Shown in pieces: positions 20,858 through 29,244 of a stretch of DNA of 31,197 bases. Origin of the DNA: a virus; the IMG/VR virus record IMGVR_UViG_3300025131_007715, positions 1 through 31,197 of that record. One strand, 5' to 3'. The notes under the pieces were generated by a model. That model was not told the DNA's origin. It saw only the letters and a list, made by a program, of their open reading frames with translations, and made no database searches. Position 1 is the first letter of the stretch; each line of letters opens with the position of its first letter. A program made the translations under genes and the position numbers.

Positions 20858-22818
20858 GGGCCTCCACCGAGGCCGTTCAACGCACCCAGCCGAATTCCTC
20901 CGCGTTTGTTCGCCATAGGCTCCTCGTTGAGGAGCGAGGCCGCCCCGGCGGCCTCCTGCCGTTCGCCTGCCATCTGGGCAACAGCCTCTGCTGTTTGCTG
21001 CTCGCCGAGCCTGGATTGAGGCGCGACCGCCGCCGCCGCCATCTGTTGCGGCCCTCCCATGGGGGCCACCGGCCAGACCAGTTGGTCGACCTGCATGCGC
21101 GCCGCCTTTTCGGGGTCACCTCTCGTGATGAGTGCGGCAAAGACATCGCGAACATAATCTTGGCGGTCTTCGGCCAACTTGTAGAAGTCGTCCGATCGGA
21201 GGAATTCGTTGAACACTTCCACGAAGGCTGCGAGATCGTCTGACTCGAACACCTCCACAGTGGTTCCAGGCTTCCCATAAGCAATCGCCTTCAGCACGTC
21301 GTGTGCGTGAGACATCTGAGCCGCATACTTCACGAACTGCGTGCTGGTCTCGTGCGTCTCCAGTCGGCGCAGGGCCTCCTGCGGGGTGATCATCTGCGCC
21401 TGCAGCATGTCGAGCGTCTTCTGGTCCCGGTCCTGGATCTCGTCGCGGAACATGGAGCCCGCTTCGATGTAGACCTCCGGCGTCTGCTGCAGATGCGTCT
21501 TCTGCAGCTCGCGGTACATGACGGAGCCCATCGTGTCCATCATGCGGACCATCATGCTCTCGTCCATGTTCTCGCGCGTCAGGATCACGGCGTCGTTTCC
21601 GGCCTCCTCGACCGCCTTGATGATCCCCTCCTGGGTGAGCTGCAACTGCGACGAGTCGCGGGCCCCCAACGCGCGGATGGCCTCACCGGAGTGAACGCCC
21701 ACCGAGCGCTTGCCCAGGCTCACGGAGTGAACACCGGCGATGTCGTGCATCTCCGACAGCAGCCGCGCCACGGACTCGACGACGTAGCCGGGCAACGGGG
21801 CCGCCTGCAACTGCTTTGGCTCTCTGGCCGCGCCGTTGTAGTAGATCTTCTCGCCGGGGCGGTTGGTGAACGAGCTCGACGGGATCCCCGCGTTCTTCGG
21901 GATGAGCATCTTCGGGTTGCCCATCAGCTCGACGTTCCCTTCGATCTGCGCCCGCGTCCGGTTGTACAGCCACTGGGGCTCGATCAGCGGGTAGATCAGC
22001 GACAGCGGCCACAGGCGCAACGGCATCGGCGTGTAACCGACGATCCGGATCGGGATGTTGCCGCGGTTGGCGGTCGCCTCGATCGGACTCTTGCCCTTCC
22101 ACAGGACCGCGTTCTTCGTGGTCATTGCGTGCGTGCCGTCGCGCCAGTAGGTCTCGAACCACTCGACCCGCTTCAGCGATCCCGACATCGTCGAGTAGGG
22201 CCGTCCGAACATGCGCTTGTCGGTGGGATCGACCTCCACGCAGGCGTCGATGACGTCTTTGTGCTTCGGCCAGGTCTTCTTCAGCGCCGCCTTCGTCGAA
22301 TAGCGACGGATCGTGATCAGGTCGCTTTCGTCCCAGTCCTCACACCCCGACTCCGCGAACAGGTTGAACGGGTCCACCGCCTCGGAGACCGCGCATTTCT
22401 TACCCGGATCCCAGTAGGTGTGAATGCCGCTCAAACCGCACGTCAGCAGCAGCCCCGTCATCTTCTGGACGATGTAGGGCAGGCGGACGTTGAGCCAGTG
22501 GTTGCGCACCACCAGATTCGTCATCTGCGCCTTGATCAGGTCCTCGGTCGACGGGGACGCGGGGATCGAAGACGTGCCGGGGTAGTTCACGATGAACCGG
22601 GACGCGATGTTCCGGTAGATCAGCAACAGGTGGTTGATCGTGACCTGTCGGGTGCGTCCCGCTTCGGCGAGGTATCGCTCCGACGTCGTGTCCCAGCGGA
22701 TGTGCTGGCGGCCCTCGAGGTACAGCAGCGACAGCGCCCACCGCCGCTTGTCGGTGATCTTGGTGTCGTCCGACTCGCTGACGTGGCGGGCGATCCTTCC
22801 GGGGTCTACGGTGGCCAT
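20851..22818 (-). CDS. Portal protein (655 aa)
   Basis: The protein has the layout of podovirus portals: an N-terminal helical clip region with RWALSLLYLEGRQH (25-38), the wing segment with INHLLLIYRNIASRFIVNYPG (61-81), a central stem with long amphipathic helices (LYNRTRAQIEG near 280, then VARLLSEMHDIAGVHSVSLGKRS near 345-370), the QEGIIKAVEEAGNDAVIL helix, and an alanine/glutamine-rich C-terminal barrel-like tail (about 590-645). It forms the dodecameric ring through which DNA is packaged by TerL. The ATG at 22818 follows a TAG directly, with an AGGAGGG site upstream. It sits downstream of the capsid gene, the reverse of the usual portal-scaffold-capsid order. The + strand HNH gene abuts its 3' end. 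High confidence. Confidence 0.85.
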   Translation of the reverse strand: MATVDPGRIARHVSESDDTKITDKRRWALSLLYLEGRQHIRWDTTSERYLAEAGRTRQVTINHLLLIYRNIASRFIVNYPGTSSIPASPSTEDLIKAQMTNLVVRNHWLNVRLPYIVQKMTGLLLTCGLSGIHTYWDPGKKCAVSEAVDPFNLFAESGCEDWDESDLITIRRYSTKAALKKTWPKHKDVIDACVEVDPTDKRMFGRPYSTMSGSLKRVEWFETYWRDGTHAMTTKNAVLWKGKSPIEATANRGNIPIRIVGYTPMPLRLWPLSLIYPLIEPQWLYNRTRAQIEGNVELMGNPKMLIPKNAGIPSSSFTNRPGEKIYYNGAAREPKQLQAAPLPGYVVESVARLLSEMHDIAGVHSVSLGKRSVGVHSGEAIRALGARDSSQLQLTQEGIIKAVEEAGNDAVILTRENMDESMMVRMMDTMGSVMYRELQKTHLQQTPEVYIEAGSMFRDEIQDRDQKTLDMLQAQMITPQEALRRLETHETSTQFVKYAAQMSHAHDVLKAIAYGKPGTTVEVFESDDLAAFVEVFNEFLRSDDFYKLAEDRQDYVRDVFAALITRGDPEKAARMQVDQLVWPVAPMGGPQQMAAAAVAPQSRLGEQQTAEAVAQMAGERQEAAGAASLLNEEPMANKRGGIRLGALNGLGGGPQ

Positions 22819-23424
22819 CTAGCGCGGGCCCTCCTGCGTCGGATCCTGCCACTGGCCGCCGCCCTGTACGGGAGCCTCCCAGCGCTTCGCCATCGGGTTC
22901 CACTTCGGCCGGCCCGTCATGTAGACGCGGCTGCCGCCGGGGCCCGAGGCCACGTGCTCTGAGCGGGGGTCGTCGTCCAGGCGGTTGCGTTGTGGCTCGG
23001 GTGCTGGCGCTGGCGCTGGCAGTGCGGGCTGTCGTTCGTGCGGTGCAACCTCGGGCGGGTTGGTCCTGTACGCGGCGGCGGGCATCTCGGCCCACCAGTT
23101 CTCCGGCTTGGTTGTTCCAGCCTGGTGCAGCATCTGAACGACAGCCGCATACGCTTCTGGCGAAGGGCGAAAGCCCTTGTTCATTGGGGCGTTGTGGAAC
23201 ACCCGGTCGGCCAATGCATCGACGGCCTGGTCACTGCCTGCGTCTACTTTCCCGGTAGCGATGGCGTATTGCATTCGGCGGATGGCCGCTTCCAGCTCGT
23301 CGGGATTGTCCTCGCGTGCCGACACCGCCGGCGGCACCGGCAGCCACGAGCCATCGGGCATCTTGACCAGGTCCCACTCCCCTGCGGGGGTGTCGCCTTC
23401 TGCCGGCACGAGCGGATCGCTCAT
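22819..23424 (-). CDS. Hypothetical virion-region protein (201 aa)
   Basis: No family recognised. The N-terminal 35 residues are acidic with a DGSWLPVPP strand; residues 43-110 form likely helices (DELEAAIRRMQYAIATGK, EAYAAVVQMLHQAGTT), and the C-terminal 90 residues are proline- and arginine-rich with a PAPAPAPEP run (about 136-145) and then glycine- and tryptophan-containing turns. No signal or membrane segment. ATG at 23424 overlaps the stop of the glycine-rich gene (ATGA); its stop is directly followed by the portal ATG. A role in head assembly is suggested only by its place between the capsid block and portal. Function unknown. Confidence 0.55.
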   Translation of the reverse strand: MSDPLVPAEGDTPAGEWDLVKMPDGSWLPVPPAVSAREDNPDELEAAIRRMQYAIATGKVDAGSDQAVDALADRVFHNAPMNKGFRPSPEAYAAVVQMLHQAGTTKPENWWAEMPAAAYRTNPPEVAPHERQPALPAPAPAPEPQRNRLDDDPRSEHVASGPGGSRVYMTGRPKWNPMAKRWEAPVQGGGQWQDPTQEGPR

Positions 23425-23987
23425 CCGCGCAGCCCCGATCCCGGGCGCATCAGCCCCCGCTGGAACGCCGCCTGCAGCCCCGGATCATTCAGCCGGGGCA
23501 TGCGCCCCCCGGCGCCCTGCTGTGGGGCCTTCAGCGGTTTCGGGGTGGGCTTTCGTGCCGCCTTCTTCGTTGCGTTCAGGTACTCGGGATAGGGGTGGGC
23601 GCCTTTCGCGCGGGCGTCGTCCACGTCGCCGCCACCCACCAGGCGGCCGACCGCCGCAGCTACGCCGGGGTCGATGTCCGGGGCCGCGGAACTCAGACCC
23701 CTGCCGAACTCCTCGGAGGGCAGCCCGGCCACGCCCGTGGCGATCCCCATGGCGCCCTCGGTTTCCTTCCCGCTGCCTTCGAGGATGTTGCCGACGCCCG
23801 TGCCGATGGCTCCGCCGGCCGCAGCGCCGGGGGCTCCGCCGTAGATCGAACCAACGACGGAGCCGGCGGCCCCGAGGATCGGAGCCAACCACCCGGCCTC
23901 TTCCGCCTCTGCTCGGCGGATCGCCTCAGCGACTTTCTGCTGTTCCTGAAGGGCTGCCGAACGCGCGCGCCAATTCTCGAAGGCCAT
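23421..23987 (-). CDS. Glycine-zipper-type protein of head region (188 aa)
   Basis: A charged helix (residues 1-31, with coiled-coil-like ALQEQQKVAEAIRRAEAEE) precedes a glycine/alanine-rich hydrophobic run at about 33-68 (LGAAGSVVGSIYGG, GAAAGGAIGTGVGNI) of glycine-zipper type. After it come a disordered acidic stretch and a basic proline-rich tail (KKAARKPTPKPLK, about 141-153). Glycine zippers insert into or span membranes, so this may be a head protein that reaches the membrane on infection, or a minor capsid protein. ATG at 23987 has AGGTGAT 5 bases upstream. It is followed by a coupled gene (ATGA). Its place just after the capsid gene and the small membrane protein gives no firm role. 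The run is clearly visible; function is inference. Confidence 0.55.
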   Translation of the reverse strand: MAFENWRARSAALQEQQKVAEAIRRAEAEEAGWLAPILGAAGSVVGSIYGGAPGAAAGGAIGTGVGNILEGSGKETEGAMGIATGVAGLPSEEFGRGLSSAAPDIDPGVAAAVGRLVGGGDVDDARAKGAHPYPEYLNATKKAARKPTPKPLKAPQQGAGGRMPRLNDPGLQAAFQRGLMRPGSGLRG

Positions 23988-23993
23988 GGGGGA

Positions 23994-24218
23994 TCACCTC
24001 AAGCCGCTCGCGGCGTCCATGATGTCGATTACTTCGGAGGGGGACGGCTCGGCCAGTCCGGAAGCCGCCATCTCCAACATCTCTGCGGGGGAGATCTCCC
24101 GCGCTCTCCGGCTCCACTGCCGCTCGGCGTTCACGCGTGTCCAGGCCCAGAACGCGAACCACACGTTGAGGTTCACGATCGTCAGAGCAGCGCACACACC
24201 GAGCAGCAATGTCACCAC
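23994..24218 (-). CDS. Small single-pass membrane protein (74 aa)
   Basis: A hydrophobic N-terminal segment (about residues 2-26, LLLGVCAALTIVNLNVWFAFWAW) followed by an arginine-rich stop (RVNAERQWSRR) and an amphipathic acidic tail (ISPAEMLEMAASGLAE, PSEVIDIMDAA). It predicts an N-out or N-anchored inner-membrane protein with a cytoplasmic tail. Start taken as GTG at 24218, 6 bases after the capsid stop; a second GTG follows at once. The site has no strong SD and lies in the coupled distance. Membrane proteins of this size beside capsid genes are seldom assigned; it could be a small head protein, an ejection helper or an unplaced lysis factor. Coding is likely, function unknown. Confidence 0.55.
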   Translation of the reverse strand: MVTLLLGVCAALTIVNLNVWFAFWAWTRVNAERQWSRRAREISPAEMLEMAASGLAEPSPSEVIDIMDAASGLR

Positions 24219-24224
24219 GGAGTT

Positions 24225-25628
24225 CTAGATCTCCAGCCCGGCGATCACGCCGTTGCAGTTCGGCGCCACGCACACGAGGTTGTAGTACCACTTGAGCGTG
24301 AACTCGTACGCGTCGCGGTCCTGAACGCGCGACAGCACGGCCCCGTCCTTCTGCATGAAGTGCATGCCCCGGTTGCCGCGCTCGGCGACCCGCCAGGAAT
24401 CCCGCTTCAGGCCGATCCAGTGACCCGAGGCCACATGGCGGGAGACGTACACCGGGGTGCCGCCGAACCCGAGCCCACCGCCGCCCGACATCTGCTTGTT
24501 GCCGTCGATCGCGAACCCCTGGTCCAGCCCACCGGGCTTGCCGCGGTTGGTGAAGTCCGTCTGGATCGTGCCCACCGACAGCGCCACGTACTTCGAGCGC
24601 TGCTTCACCGAGGTGAGCCAGCAGTCGACCTCTTCGCCCGCCTTGTCGAAGATCCGGTCCCGGCACTCCTGGAGGTGATCCGCCAGGTCCAACGGCAGCC
24701 GCACGCCCGCCGGGGCCGCCGGGGCACCCGCCGGGATCGCCAGCGTCGAAAAGCCCGTGGCCTGCATCGACTCGAAACCACCCGCCGTCGCGGCGCTGAT
24801 CCCGAAGGGCGCCACCAGGCCGAGGTTCGAGTAGACACCCAGAGACTCGTGGTTGAGCCCGACCTGGTTCACGTCCGACATCACCACCGCGGGGCCGATG
24901 ATCTCCACGGCGTAGACGTCGCCGGCCTCCAGCGTGGCCGCCGCGCCCCAGTCGCCAGCGCCGACACCGGCGCTGGTGTTGAGCCCTTCGTCCAGGGTGA
25001 TGGTCCCGGCTGCTTTGTCCGCGGCGCTGATCCCCTGGCCGGCCGCCAGCACGGGGCTGGTGGCTCCACCGGGGTGGACCAGCTTGTCCGAGAAGCGGAT
25101 CAGTCGGATCTCCAGCGGGGCGGCGATGGCCAGCAGATCGTTGATCCGATCGAAGTCGCCGTCGAACAGCCAGTCGTCGGGGGCGCCCGCCACCGACAAC
25201 GCATTCTGTTCGTACATGAAGCCGATCACGGTGCCGCCGGAGACCATCGCCCGGTTCGACGCGTTCTTGACGTCCTTCTTCAGCATGTTCATCTCGGCTT
25301 CGGTGTCGTCGATGACCGAGTCATCGTCCCCGAACGCCTCGATGGCCTCGCCGTCGATCTCGCCGCGACCGTACAGCCGCTCCGCGAGCACCTCCATGTG
25401 CTCCCAGCCCTGGACCCCGGCCGTGGGCAGCGTGCCGTTGCCCGAGAAGTGGACCCCGGAGTTACGGGCGACGTGGATGGCGATCCGAACGAGCCGGCCA
25501 CGCCACGAGAACGATCCCTTCTCGAAGAGGCGGAAAACGTCCACCTCGTTGTTCAGAGATTCGATGACCTCGTCGATCACGTGCTCTTTGAGCAGCGCGT
25601 CGAGGGTCGTGAGATTGGCAGTTGCCAT
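24225..25628 (-). CDS. Major capsid protein (467 aa)
   Basis: Called from gene order (after TerL and a scaffold-like gene), size, and an HK97-fold-like sequence. It has an N-terminal arm (1-40), an extended strand region with FSWRGRLVRIAIHVARNSGVHF (40-61), a long acidic helix segment (EAEMNMLKKDVKNASNRAMV, about 109-128), a glycine/alanine-rich inserted domain (about 190-310) and a C-terminal A-domain-like end with VSRHVASGHW and FTLKWYYNLVCVAPNCNGVIAGLEI. The ATG at 25628 has AGGAGG eight bases upstream, the strongest ribosome site in this part of the operon, as expected for a protein made in hundreds of copies. Alternative structural roles are unlikely given the neighbourhood. Confidence 0.85.
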   Translation of the reverse strand: MATANLTTLDALLKEHVIDEVIESLNNEVDVFRLFEKGSFSWRGRLVRIAIHVARNSGVHFSGNGTLPTAGVQGWEHMEVLAERLYGRGEIDGEAIEAFGDDDSVIDDTEAEMNMLKKDVKNASNRAMVSGGTVIGFMYEQNALSVAGAPDDWLFDGDFDRINDLLAIAAPLEIRLIRFSDKLVHPGGATSPVLAAGQGISAADKAAGTITLDEGLNTSAGVGAGDWGAAATLEAGDVYAVEIIGPAVVMSDVNQVGLNHESLGVYSNLGLVAPFGISAATAGGFESMQATGFSTLAIPAGAPAAPAGVRLPLDLADHLQECRDRIFDKAGEEVDCWLTSVKQRSKYVALSVGTIQTDFTNRGKPGGLDQGFAIDGNKQMSGGGGLGFGGTPVYVSRHVASGHWIGLKRDSWRVAERGNRGMHFMQKDGAVLSRVQDRDAYEFTLKWYYNLVCVAPNCNGVIAGLEI

Positions 25629-25669
25629 GGTGGCTTCCTCCTATTTGGAGGGCGCGGCGGAGATCCGTT

Positions 25670-26632
25670 CTACCGGATCATTCCCAATGCCCGGCGCACC
25701 CTGTCGAACCCGGATTCCCCATCGATCCGATCCGGCTTCGCCGCAGTGCTCGGCGCGTTGGCCGAGGTCCGCGGTCGAGGCGGCACGGAAGGATCGGGCT
25801 CGCTGTCCACGGCGGAAGACTTCAGACGGGCGATCTCCGCTTCCAACTCGGCAACTCGGGTCGAGTGCTTCGCGGTGGCGGCTTCGTTCCGTTCGTCTTC
25901 GCGCGCCTGGATTGCGCGTCCGACCTCCATCAGATCCTGATTGGGGTACATGCGGGCCACGGACTGCAGCTGGTCTGCGGTCACGTCGGGAAACTCTTCG
26001 ACGGCACGGGAAATCTGACTCGAGACGGTGTCTTCGCGGCGCATGCCGGTCAGACGCTCCACCTGTTGGGACAGACCCCGAAGCTGCTTCGCCATGGCCA
26101 ACTCGGCCCGGCTCGGCTGGGGCGTCTCGTCGTCCGGGGCATCGCCCAGGATCTCGTTCAGCCACACTTCGTCGGCGTCGATTTCTGTTTCCTCCGGTGT
26201 CGCAGGCTGCTCGCCGCGACCCTTCAGAAGCGCCTCCATCCGGCTGCTGACTTCCCTGCTGACCCGAAGGTCCCGCTCCATTTCCTCGATCCTGGAGTCG
26301 CGTGCTGCGACTCCTTTCTTCAGATCGCGGAACTGATCACGGGTGCGCTTGTAGGTTTTGTAGGGAACTCGGTGGCCTTCTTTCGGCTCCTCGTCCACGA
26401 GCTCGTTGTCGGAGGGGGACGGATCCTCCGGGGTGTCCTGCGAGTCGTCCGGCGCAGGTTCCGGGGTGGGTGCCTCGGGCTCCGGCTCCGGATCGGGCAC
26501 AGCCTCGAACTGCACCCCCTCCTCTTCCGTTGCCTCGGGCGTGGGCGGATCCTCCGGTGTCGGTGCGCCCCTGGAACGTCTCTGCTCCAGTGATGCTTCC
26601 CGTAACGCGTTGAATCCACTCATGGGCGTCAT
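25670..26632 (-). CDS. Scaffold-like protein (320 aa)
   Basis: It is an acidic, low-aromatic, highly charged protein. Residues 22-80 are proline/glutamate-rich and disordered (PEPEPEAPTPEP), 95-140 a coiled coil (KRTRDQFRDLKKGVAARDSRIEEMERDL), 175-205 another helix with QLRGLSQQVERL, 245-275 a third, and the C-terminus is a basic amphipathic helix (GFDRVRRALGMI) of the kind scaffolds use to touch the capsid shell. The order TerL-scaffold-capsid supports it. Start could be ATG 26632 or the third in-frame codon on, ATG 26623; neither has a good SD, which is unusual here. It could also include a protease-processed part, but no protease motif was seen. Confidence 0.7.
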   Translation of the reverse strand: MTPMSGFNALREASLEQRRSRGAPTPEDPPTPEATEEEGVQFEAVPDPEPEPEAPTPEPAPDDSQDTPEDPSPSDNELVDEEPKEGHRVPYKTYKRTRDQFRDLKKGVAARDSRIEEMERDLRVSREVSSRMEALLKGRGEQPATPEETEIDADEVWLNEILGDAPDDETPQPSRAELAMAKQLRGLSQQVERLTGMRREDTVSSQISRAVEEFPDVTADQLQSVARMYPNQDLMEVGRAIQAREDERNEAATAKHSTRVAELEAEIARLKSSAVDSEPDPSVPPRPRTSANAPSTAAKPDRIDGESGFDRVRRALGMIR

Positions 26633-26638
26633 GTTGAA

Positions 26639-26718
26639 GGGGGAACAATTTGATTGTCAAGACACACATGCACGACATGCATGGGGTCATGCACGAAATC
26701 GACAGACTGGGTTCCCCC
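26639..26718. promoter_or_regulatory. Intergenic control region upstream of scaffold and capsid
   Basis: The 92 bases between TerL (26725) and scaffold (26632) are the longest intergenic stretch in the structural operon and AT-richer than the rest. An inverted repeat GGGGGAAC (26639-26646) / GTTCCCCC (26711-26718) encloses direct repeats CATGCACGA at 26667-26675 and 26688-26696, two helical turns (21 bp) apart, with the palindrome CATGCATG (26676-26683) between. On the - strand this lies just upstream of a TTGACA (26660-26655), but a -10 is not recognisable. A regulator binding site is likely; a promoter is only possible. Confidence 0.45.
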
Positions 26719-26724
26719 CAAAGA

Positions 26725-28353
26725 CTACTGCGGTAAACCCGTGACCGGCCCCGGCCGCGGCTTGTCGGCGGCGAAATCCCAGTCTTTCCCCGTTCGGGTC
26801 TCGTACCAGAGCATCTCCTGGAAGGAAGAGGGGACGCCGCCGGGCTGGCCCTGAACCTCGGCGATCACCGCTTCGACCTGGTCCAGGCCCATCACCATCT
26901 GAGCGCCCGCCGTCACCATGTCGTCGTAGTGTCCATCGGAGGCCTCCGGCTTGCCGTCCTCCCGGTACTCGAAGGTCCGCATCTCCCATTTCAGCCGCGG
27001 ATCGACCGGATCGTAGAACCCCTGTGTGAACAGGTCGTTCAGCCGCGCCAGCATCACCGGCCGCGTCTTCCCGTTGGTGTCCCAGCCCAGCTTCTCCACC
27101 AGCTTCTGACCGCGCTTCTCCATCTCGGAGCGGCACCACAGGTGATCGTACTGCTGCTCTTCGAACCACCCCTGTACCGCCAGGCCGTAGCCGCCGGTGA
27201 CTTCGATCACCGCCAGCGCCCGGTAGCGGGACACCAGGGCATACGCCTCGCGCGCGAACTCCAGCGGAGCCATCCCTTCGACCCGAAGGGTTGCCACCGT
27301 TCGGATCCGCTTCGGATCGGTGATGTCGCCAATCACCACCGTCGACCGGTCCAACCTCGAGCCGCTGCCGGTGTCGACCCCCGCCGAGTACACCGCGAAC
27401 TTCTTCGGCTCTTCGAACACCTCGAGCCCGTGCCGGCCGTGATCCCGCGCCGAAGCGATCACCTCCCGAGTGAAGAACAGGTCCCCGGCCGTGATCCACG
27501 CGAGTTCTTCGGTGGTCGGGTATGCCTGGTTGAAGGTGTTCTGGTTGTTCCCACACTTCGTCCGCAGCGTGTGGGCGTACCAGTAGGCGCGGTGCAGCGG
27601 GAGCTTGTGCCGTTTGATGAAGCGCAGCTCGTGATCGAAGAATGCCCGGCCCTTCGGCAGTATCGCCTCGTCGACCCCCACCGGTCGGGGCGGAGGCTCG
27701 GAGCGAACGTACGTAGGCTCGTCCAGCCACGAGATGAAGTGCTTGAAGTAGCCGTTGTCGTCAGTCCAGATCCCATAGGCCCGGTTCTGCCCGATAGAGG
27801 TGGTCTCCGCGACGAAGTATCCGCCGGGCGTCAGCGTCTGCAGCAGCGCCTCGATTGCCTGGTCCATCTTCTTCCAGCGCGCGAACTCGGTGCCGTGGAT
27901 GACGTTCCACGTGGTGCCGGCGCCCATGTCCGATCCCGCAGTCGTCACCCGGATCCGGCCGCCGTGATCGAAGCGGATCTCCCGCAGGTTGGAGCGCACC
28001 AGCTTCCGCTTCAAAAAACTCGGGAGGTGGAAGTAGAAGCGGTCGTAGATCTGAAAGATCTCCTCCGCGGTCTCCCGGTTGTGGGCGATCACCAGCACCC
28101 GCTTCTTCAGAAACAGCGCCATCCAGAAGAACAGCGCCGCCATCCCGGTCGTGATCCCGATCTGCCGGCCCTTGAGGATGTAGACCCAGCGGTGCTTCAG
28201 CACGAGCTGGATGGCCTCGATTTGCTTGTCCTTCAGCGGGAAGCGGAGCAGCCCGTCCTCTTTCGTGAGGATCCACAGCCACCGCCGGCAGAAGTACAAA
28301 AACACCTTCGCGCACTTGACGATCTCGCCGCGGATTTTGGCGGGTAGCGCCAC
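26725..28353 (-). CDS. Terminase large subunit (542 aa)
   Basis: DNA-packaging ATPase and nuclease. The Walker A-like motif is KGRQIGITT (61-69), adjacent to the hydrophobic strand WVYIL. A likely Walker B strand ends at VIHGTEFARW (151-160, E156), and FVAETTS (180-186) fits the ATPase coupling motif. The RNase-H-like nuclease half follows with GVDTG (D327), AVIEVTG (E384) and SDGHYDDMV (D473, D477, D478), the three acid clusters expected. Length is usual for the family. It docks on the portal and cuts concatemers. The ATG at 28353 lies one base after the stop of the TerS candidate. It is preceded by small packaging-proximal genes and followed by the capsid block. High confidence; the subtype (headful, cos or P22-like) cannot be told from this alone. 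Confidence 0.95.
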   Translation of the reverse strand: MALPAKIRGEIVKCAKVFLYFCRRWLWILTKEDGLLRFPLKDKQIEAIQLVLKHRWVYILKGRQIGITTGMAALFFWMALFLKKRVLVIAHNRETAEEIFQIYDRFYFHLPSFLKRKLVRSNLREIRFDHGGRIRVTTAGSDMGAGTTWNVIHGTEFARWKKMDQAIEALLQTLTPGGYFVAETTSIGQNRAYGIWTDDNGYFKHFISWLDEPTYVRSEPPPRPVGVDEAILPKGRAFFDHELRFIKRHKLPLHRAYWYAHTLRTKCGNNQNTFNQAYPTTEELAWITAGDLFFTREVIASARDHGRHGLEVFEEPKKFAVYSAGVDTGSGSRLDRSTVVIGDITDPKRIRTVATLRVEGMAPLEFAREAYALVSRYRALAVIEVTGGYGLAVQGWFEEQQYDHLWCRSEMEKRGQKLVEKLGWDTNGKTRPVMLARLNDLFTQGFYDPVDPRLKWEMRTFEYREDGKPEASDGHYDDMVTAGAQMVMGLDQVEAVIAEVQGQPGGVPSSFQEMLWYETRTGKDWDFAADKPRPGPVTGLPQ

Positions 28354-28354
28354 T

Positions 28355-28648
28355 TCAGCCGTCGTCCACCAGGGTGAGCGGAGACTCGAGGTCGTCGACC
28401 TCGGCGAGGGCGTCGAGCATGTCGTCGCCTTCGTCGCCGGAGTCCTTCATCAACTTGCGCAGCATGTCCAGGCCGTTCAACTTCGCCTGCGCGCGGCTCG
28501 CGTACGGGCCATCGGGATCGTCCGCCGGCGTTTCGTACACCACGTGGAGGATCATGTCCTCCAGATCGCGACACGTGAGGCGCCGCCCTTCCGCTCGGAG
28601 GGTTTCGATCAGTGCGTCGAGGTCTTCGGGTTTGTCGGGTCCTGCCAT
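28355..28648 (-). CDS. Candidate terminase small subunit (97 aa)
   Basis: Small acidic helical protein ending one base before the TerL start. Residues 6-40 form a helical DNA-binding-like region (LDALIETLRAEGRRLTCRDLEDMILHVVYE), then the helix RAQAKLNGLDMLRKLMKD (52-69), then an acidic tail (DEGDDMLDALAEVDDLE). Small terminase subunits have this order: DNA-binding part, oligomerisation helices and acidic terminator, though at 97 aa it is short for a full TerS. The start is ATG 28648, overlapping the previous stop (TGATG); the upstream extension of the frame is arginine-rich shadow of the 198-aa gene. The 198-aa gene upstream is the other TerS candidate. Call is by position and composition. 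Confidence 0.5.
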   Translation of the reverse strand: MAGPDKPEDLDALIETLRAEGRRLTCRDLEDMILHVVYETPADDPDGPYASRAQAKLNGLDMLRKLMKDSGDEGDDMLDALAEVDDLESPLTLVDDG

Positions 28649-29244
28649 CACACTCTCCAGTCGTTGGCTACTTCCAGCATGCGCTCCTGGAACGCGAGCA
28701 CCGCCTTTTTCCACGCCCGCGGCCCGGTTCCGGTGATCGCCAGGGCCTCCCCGATCGACATGTAGCCGATCAGGTACGCGGTGATGATCGGATCTTCTTC
28801 GATCGCCAGCCGGAGCAGCGACCGCGTCACGATCCGTTCGTGTGCGTGTGCTCGACGACAGCCGTGGCGGTTCCAGTCCGATCCACCCCCGAGCGCTGCG
28901 TCGATCCGCATCGCCATCCCCGGGCCCTGCTCGATGAGCACCTCCCGGGCGCGCAGCCGCGCCTGCTTGCTGAGCAGATTCATCGCCTCGTACCGCGCGC
29001 TCTCCGGATTGATCGGGAGGTTGGCCTTCACGAGACGGTGCATCAAATCGGAGATGTACTCGTCCAACAGGCCCAGCGCCTGCATGGTGGCGACGTATTT
29101 CTGCATCTGAGGCATGGCGCAGACGATCCGGGTGACGCAGGCCGGGTGCATGCACGGGCGGCGCTCAGCGGTCTTGTACCGCCACCCGTGATGCTCGCAG
29201 GGCTCTACCCCGTCGATCTGGATGTTGCGGCCGGGCTGCCCCAT
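28648..29244 (-). CDS. Hypothetical packaging-region protein (198 aa), alternative TerS
   Basis: Near the N-terminus C16-x-H18-H19 and C31-x-H33-x-x-C36 form a possible zinc-binding pair. A coil-rich middle (45-110) follows, and residues 130-190 look like a helix-turn-helix (RIVTRSLLRLAIEE, YMSIGEALAITG, PRAWKKAVLAFQERMLE). HTH-type small terminase subunits show such an arrangement. The start is ATG 29244, with no good SD and a 40-base overlap with the upstream gene, longer than the 1-4 base overlaps found elsewhere; a later ATG at 29151 is possible but would remove the zinc-like part. It ends with TGATG into the 97-aa gene. Either a DNA-recognition partner of TerL or an unrelated regulator. 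Confidence 0.5.
   Translation of the reverse strand: MGQPGRNIQIDGVEPCEHHGWRYKTAERRPCMHPACVTRIVCAMPQMQKYVATMQALGLLDEYISDLMHRLVKANLPINPESARYEAMNLLSKQARLRAREVLIEQGPGMAMRIDAALGGGSDWNRHGCRRAHAHERIVTRSLLRLAIEEDPIITAYLIGYMSIGEALAITGTGPRAWKKAVLAFQERMLEVANDWRV

Noticed and set aside
21301-22962. 553-codon + strand open frame opposite the portal gene
   Set aside because: Shadow frame with leucine/arginine/valine-rich composition opposite a clear portal gene.
23595-25940. 781-codon + strand open frame opposite the capsid and head genes
   Set aside because: Antisense frame produced by GC-rich codon bias; arginine/histidine-rich low-plausibility translation, no RBS and strong sense genes on the other strand.
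26655-26660. TTGACA on the - strand before the scaffold gene as part of a sigma70 promoter
   Set aside because: At 16-18 bases downstream the sequence (TCAACA) barely matches a -10 and overlaps the start codon; kept only as part of a wider control region.
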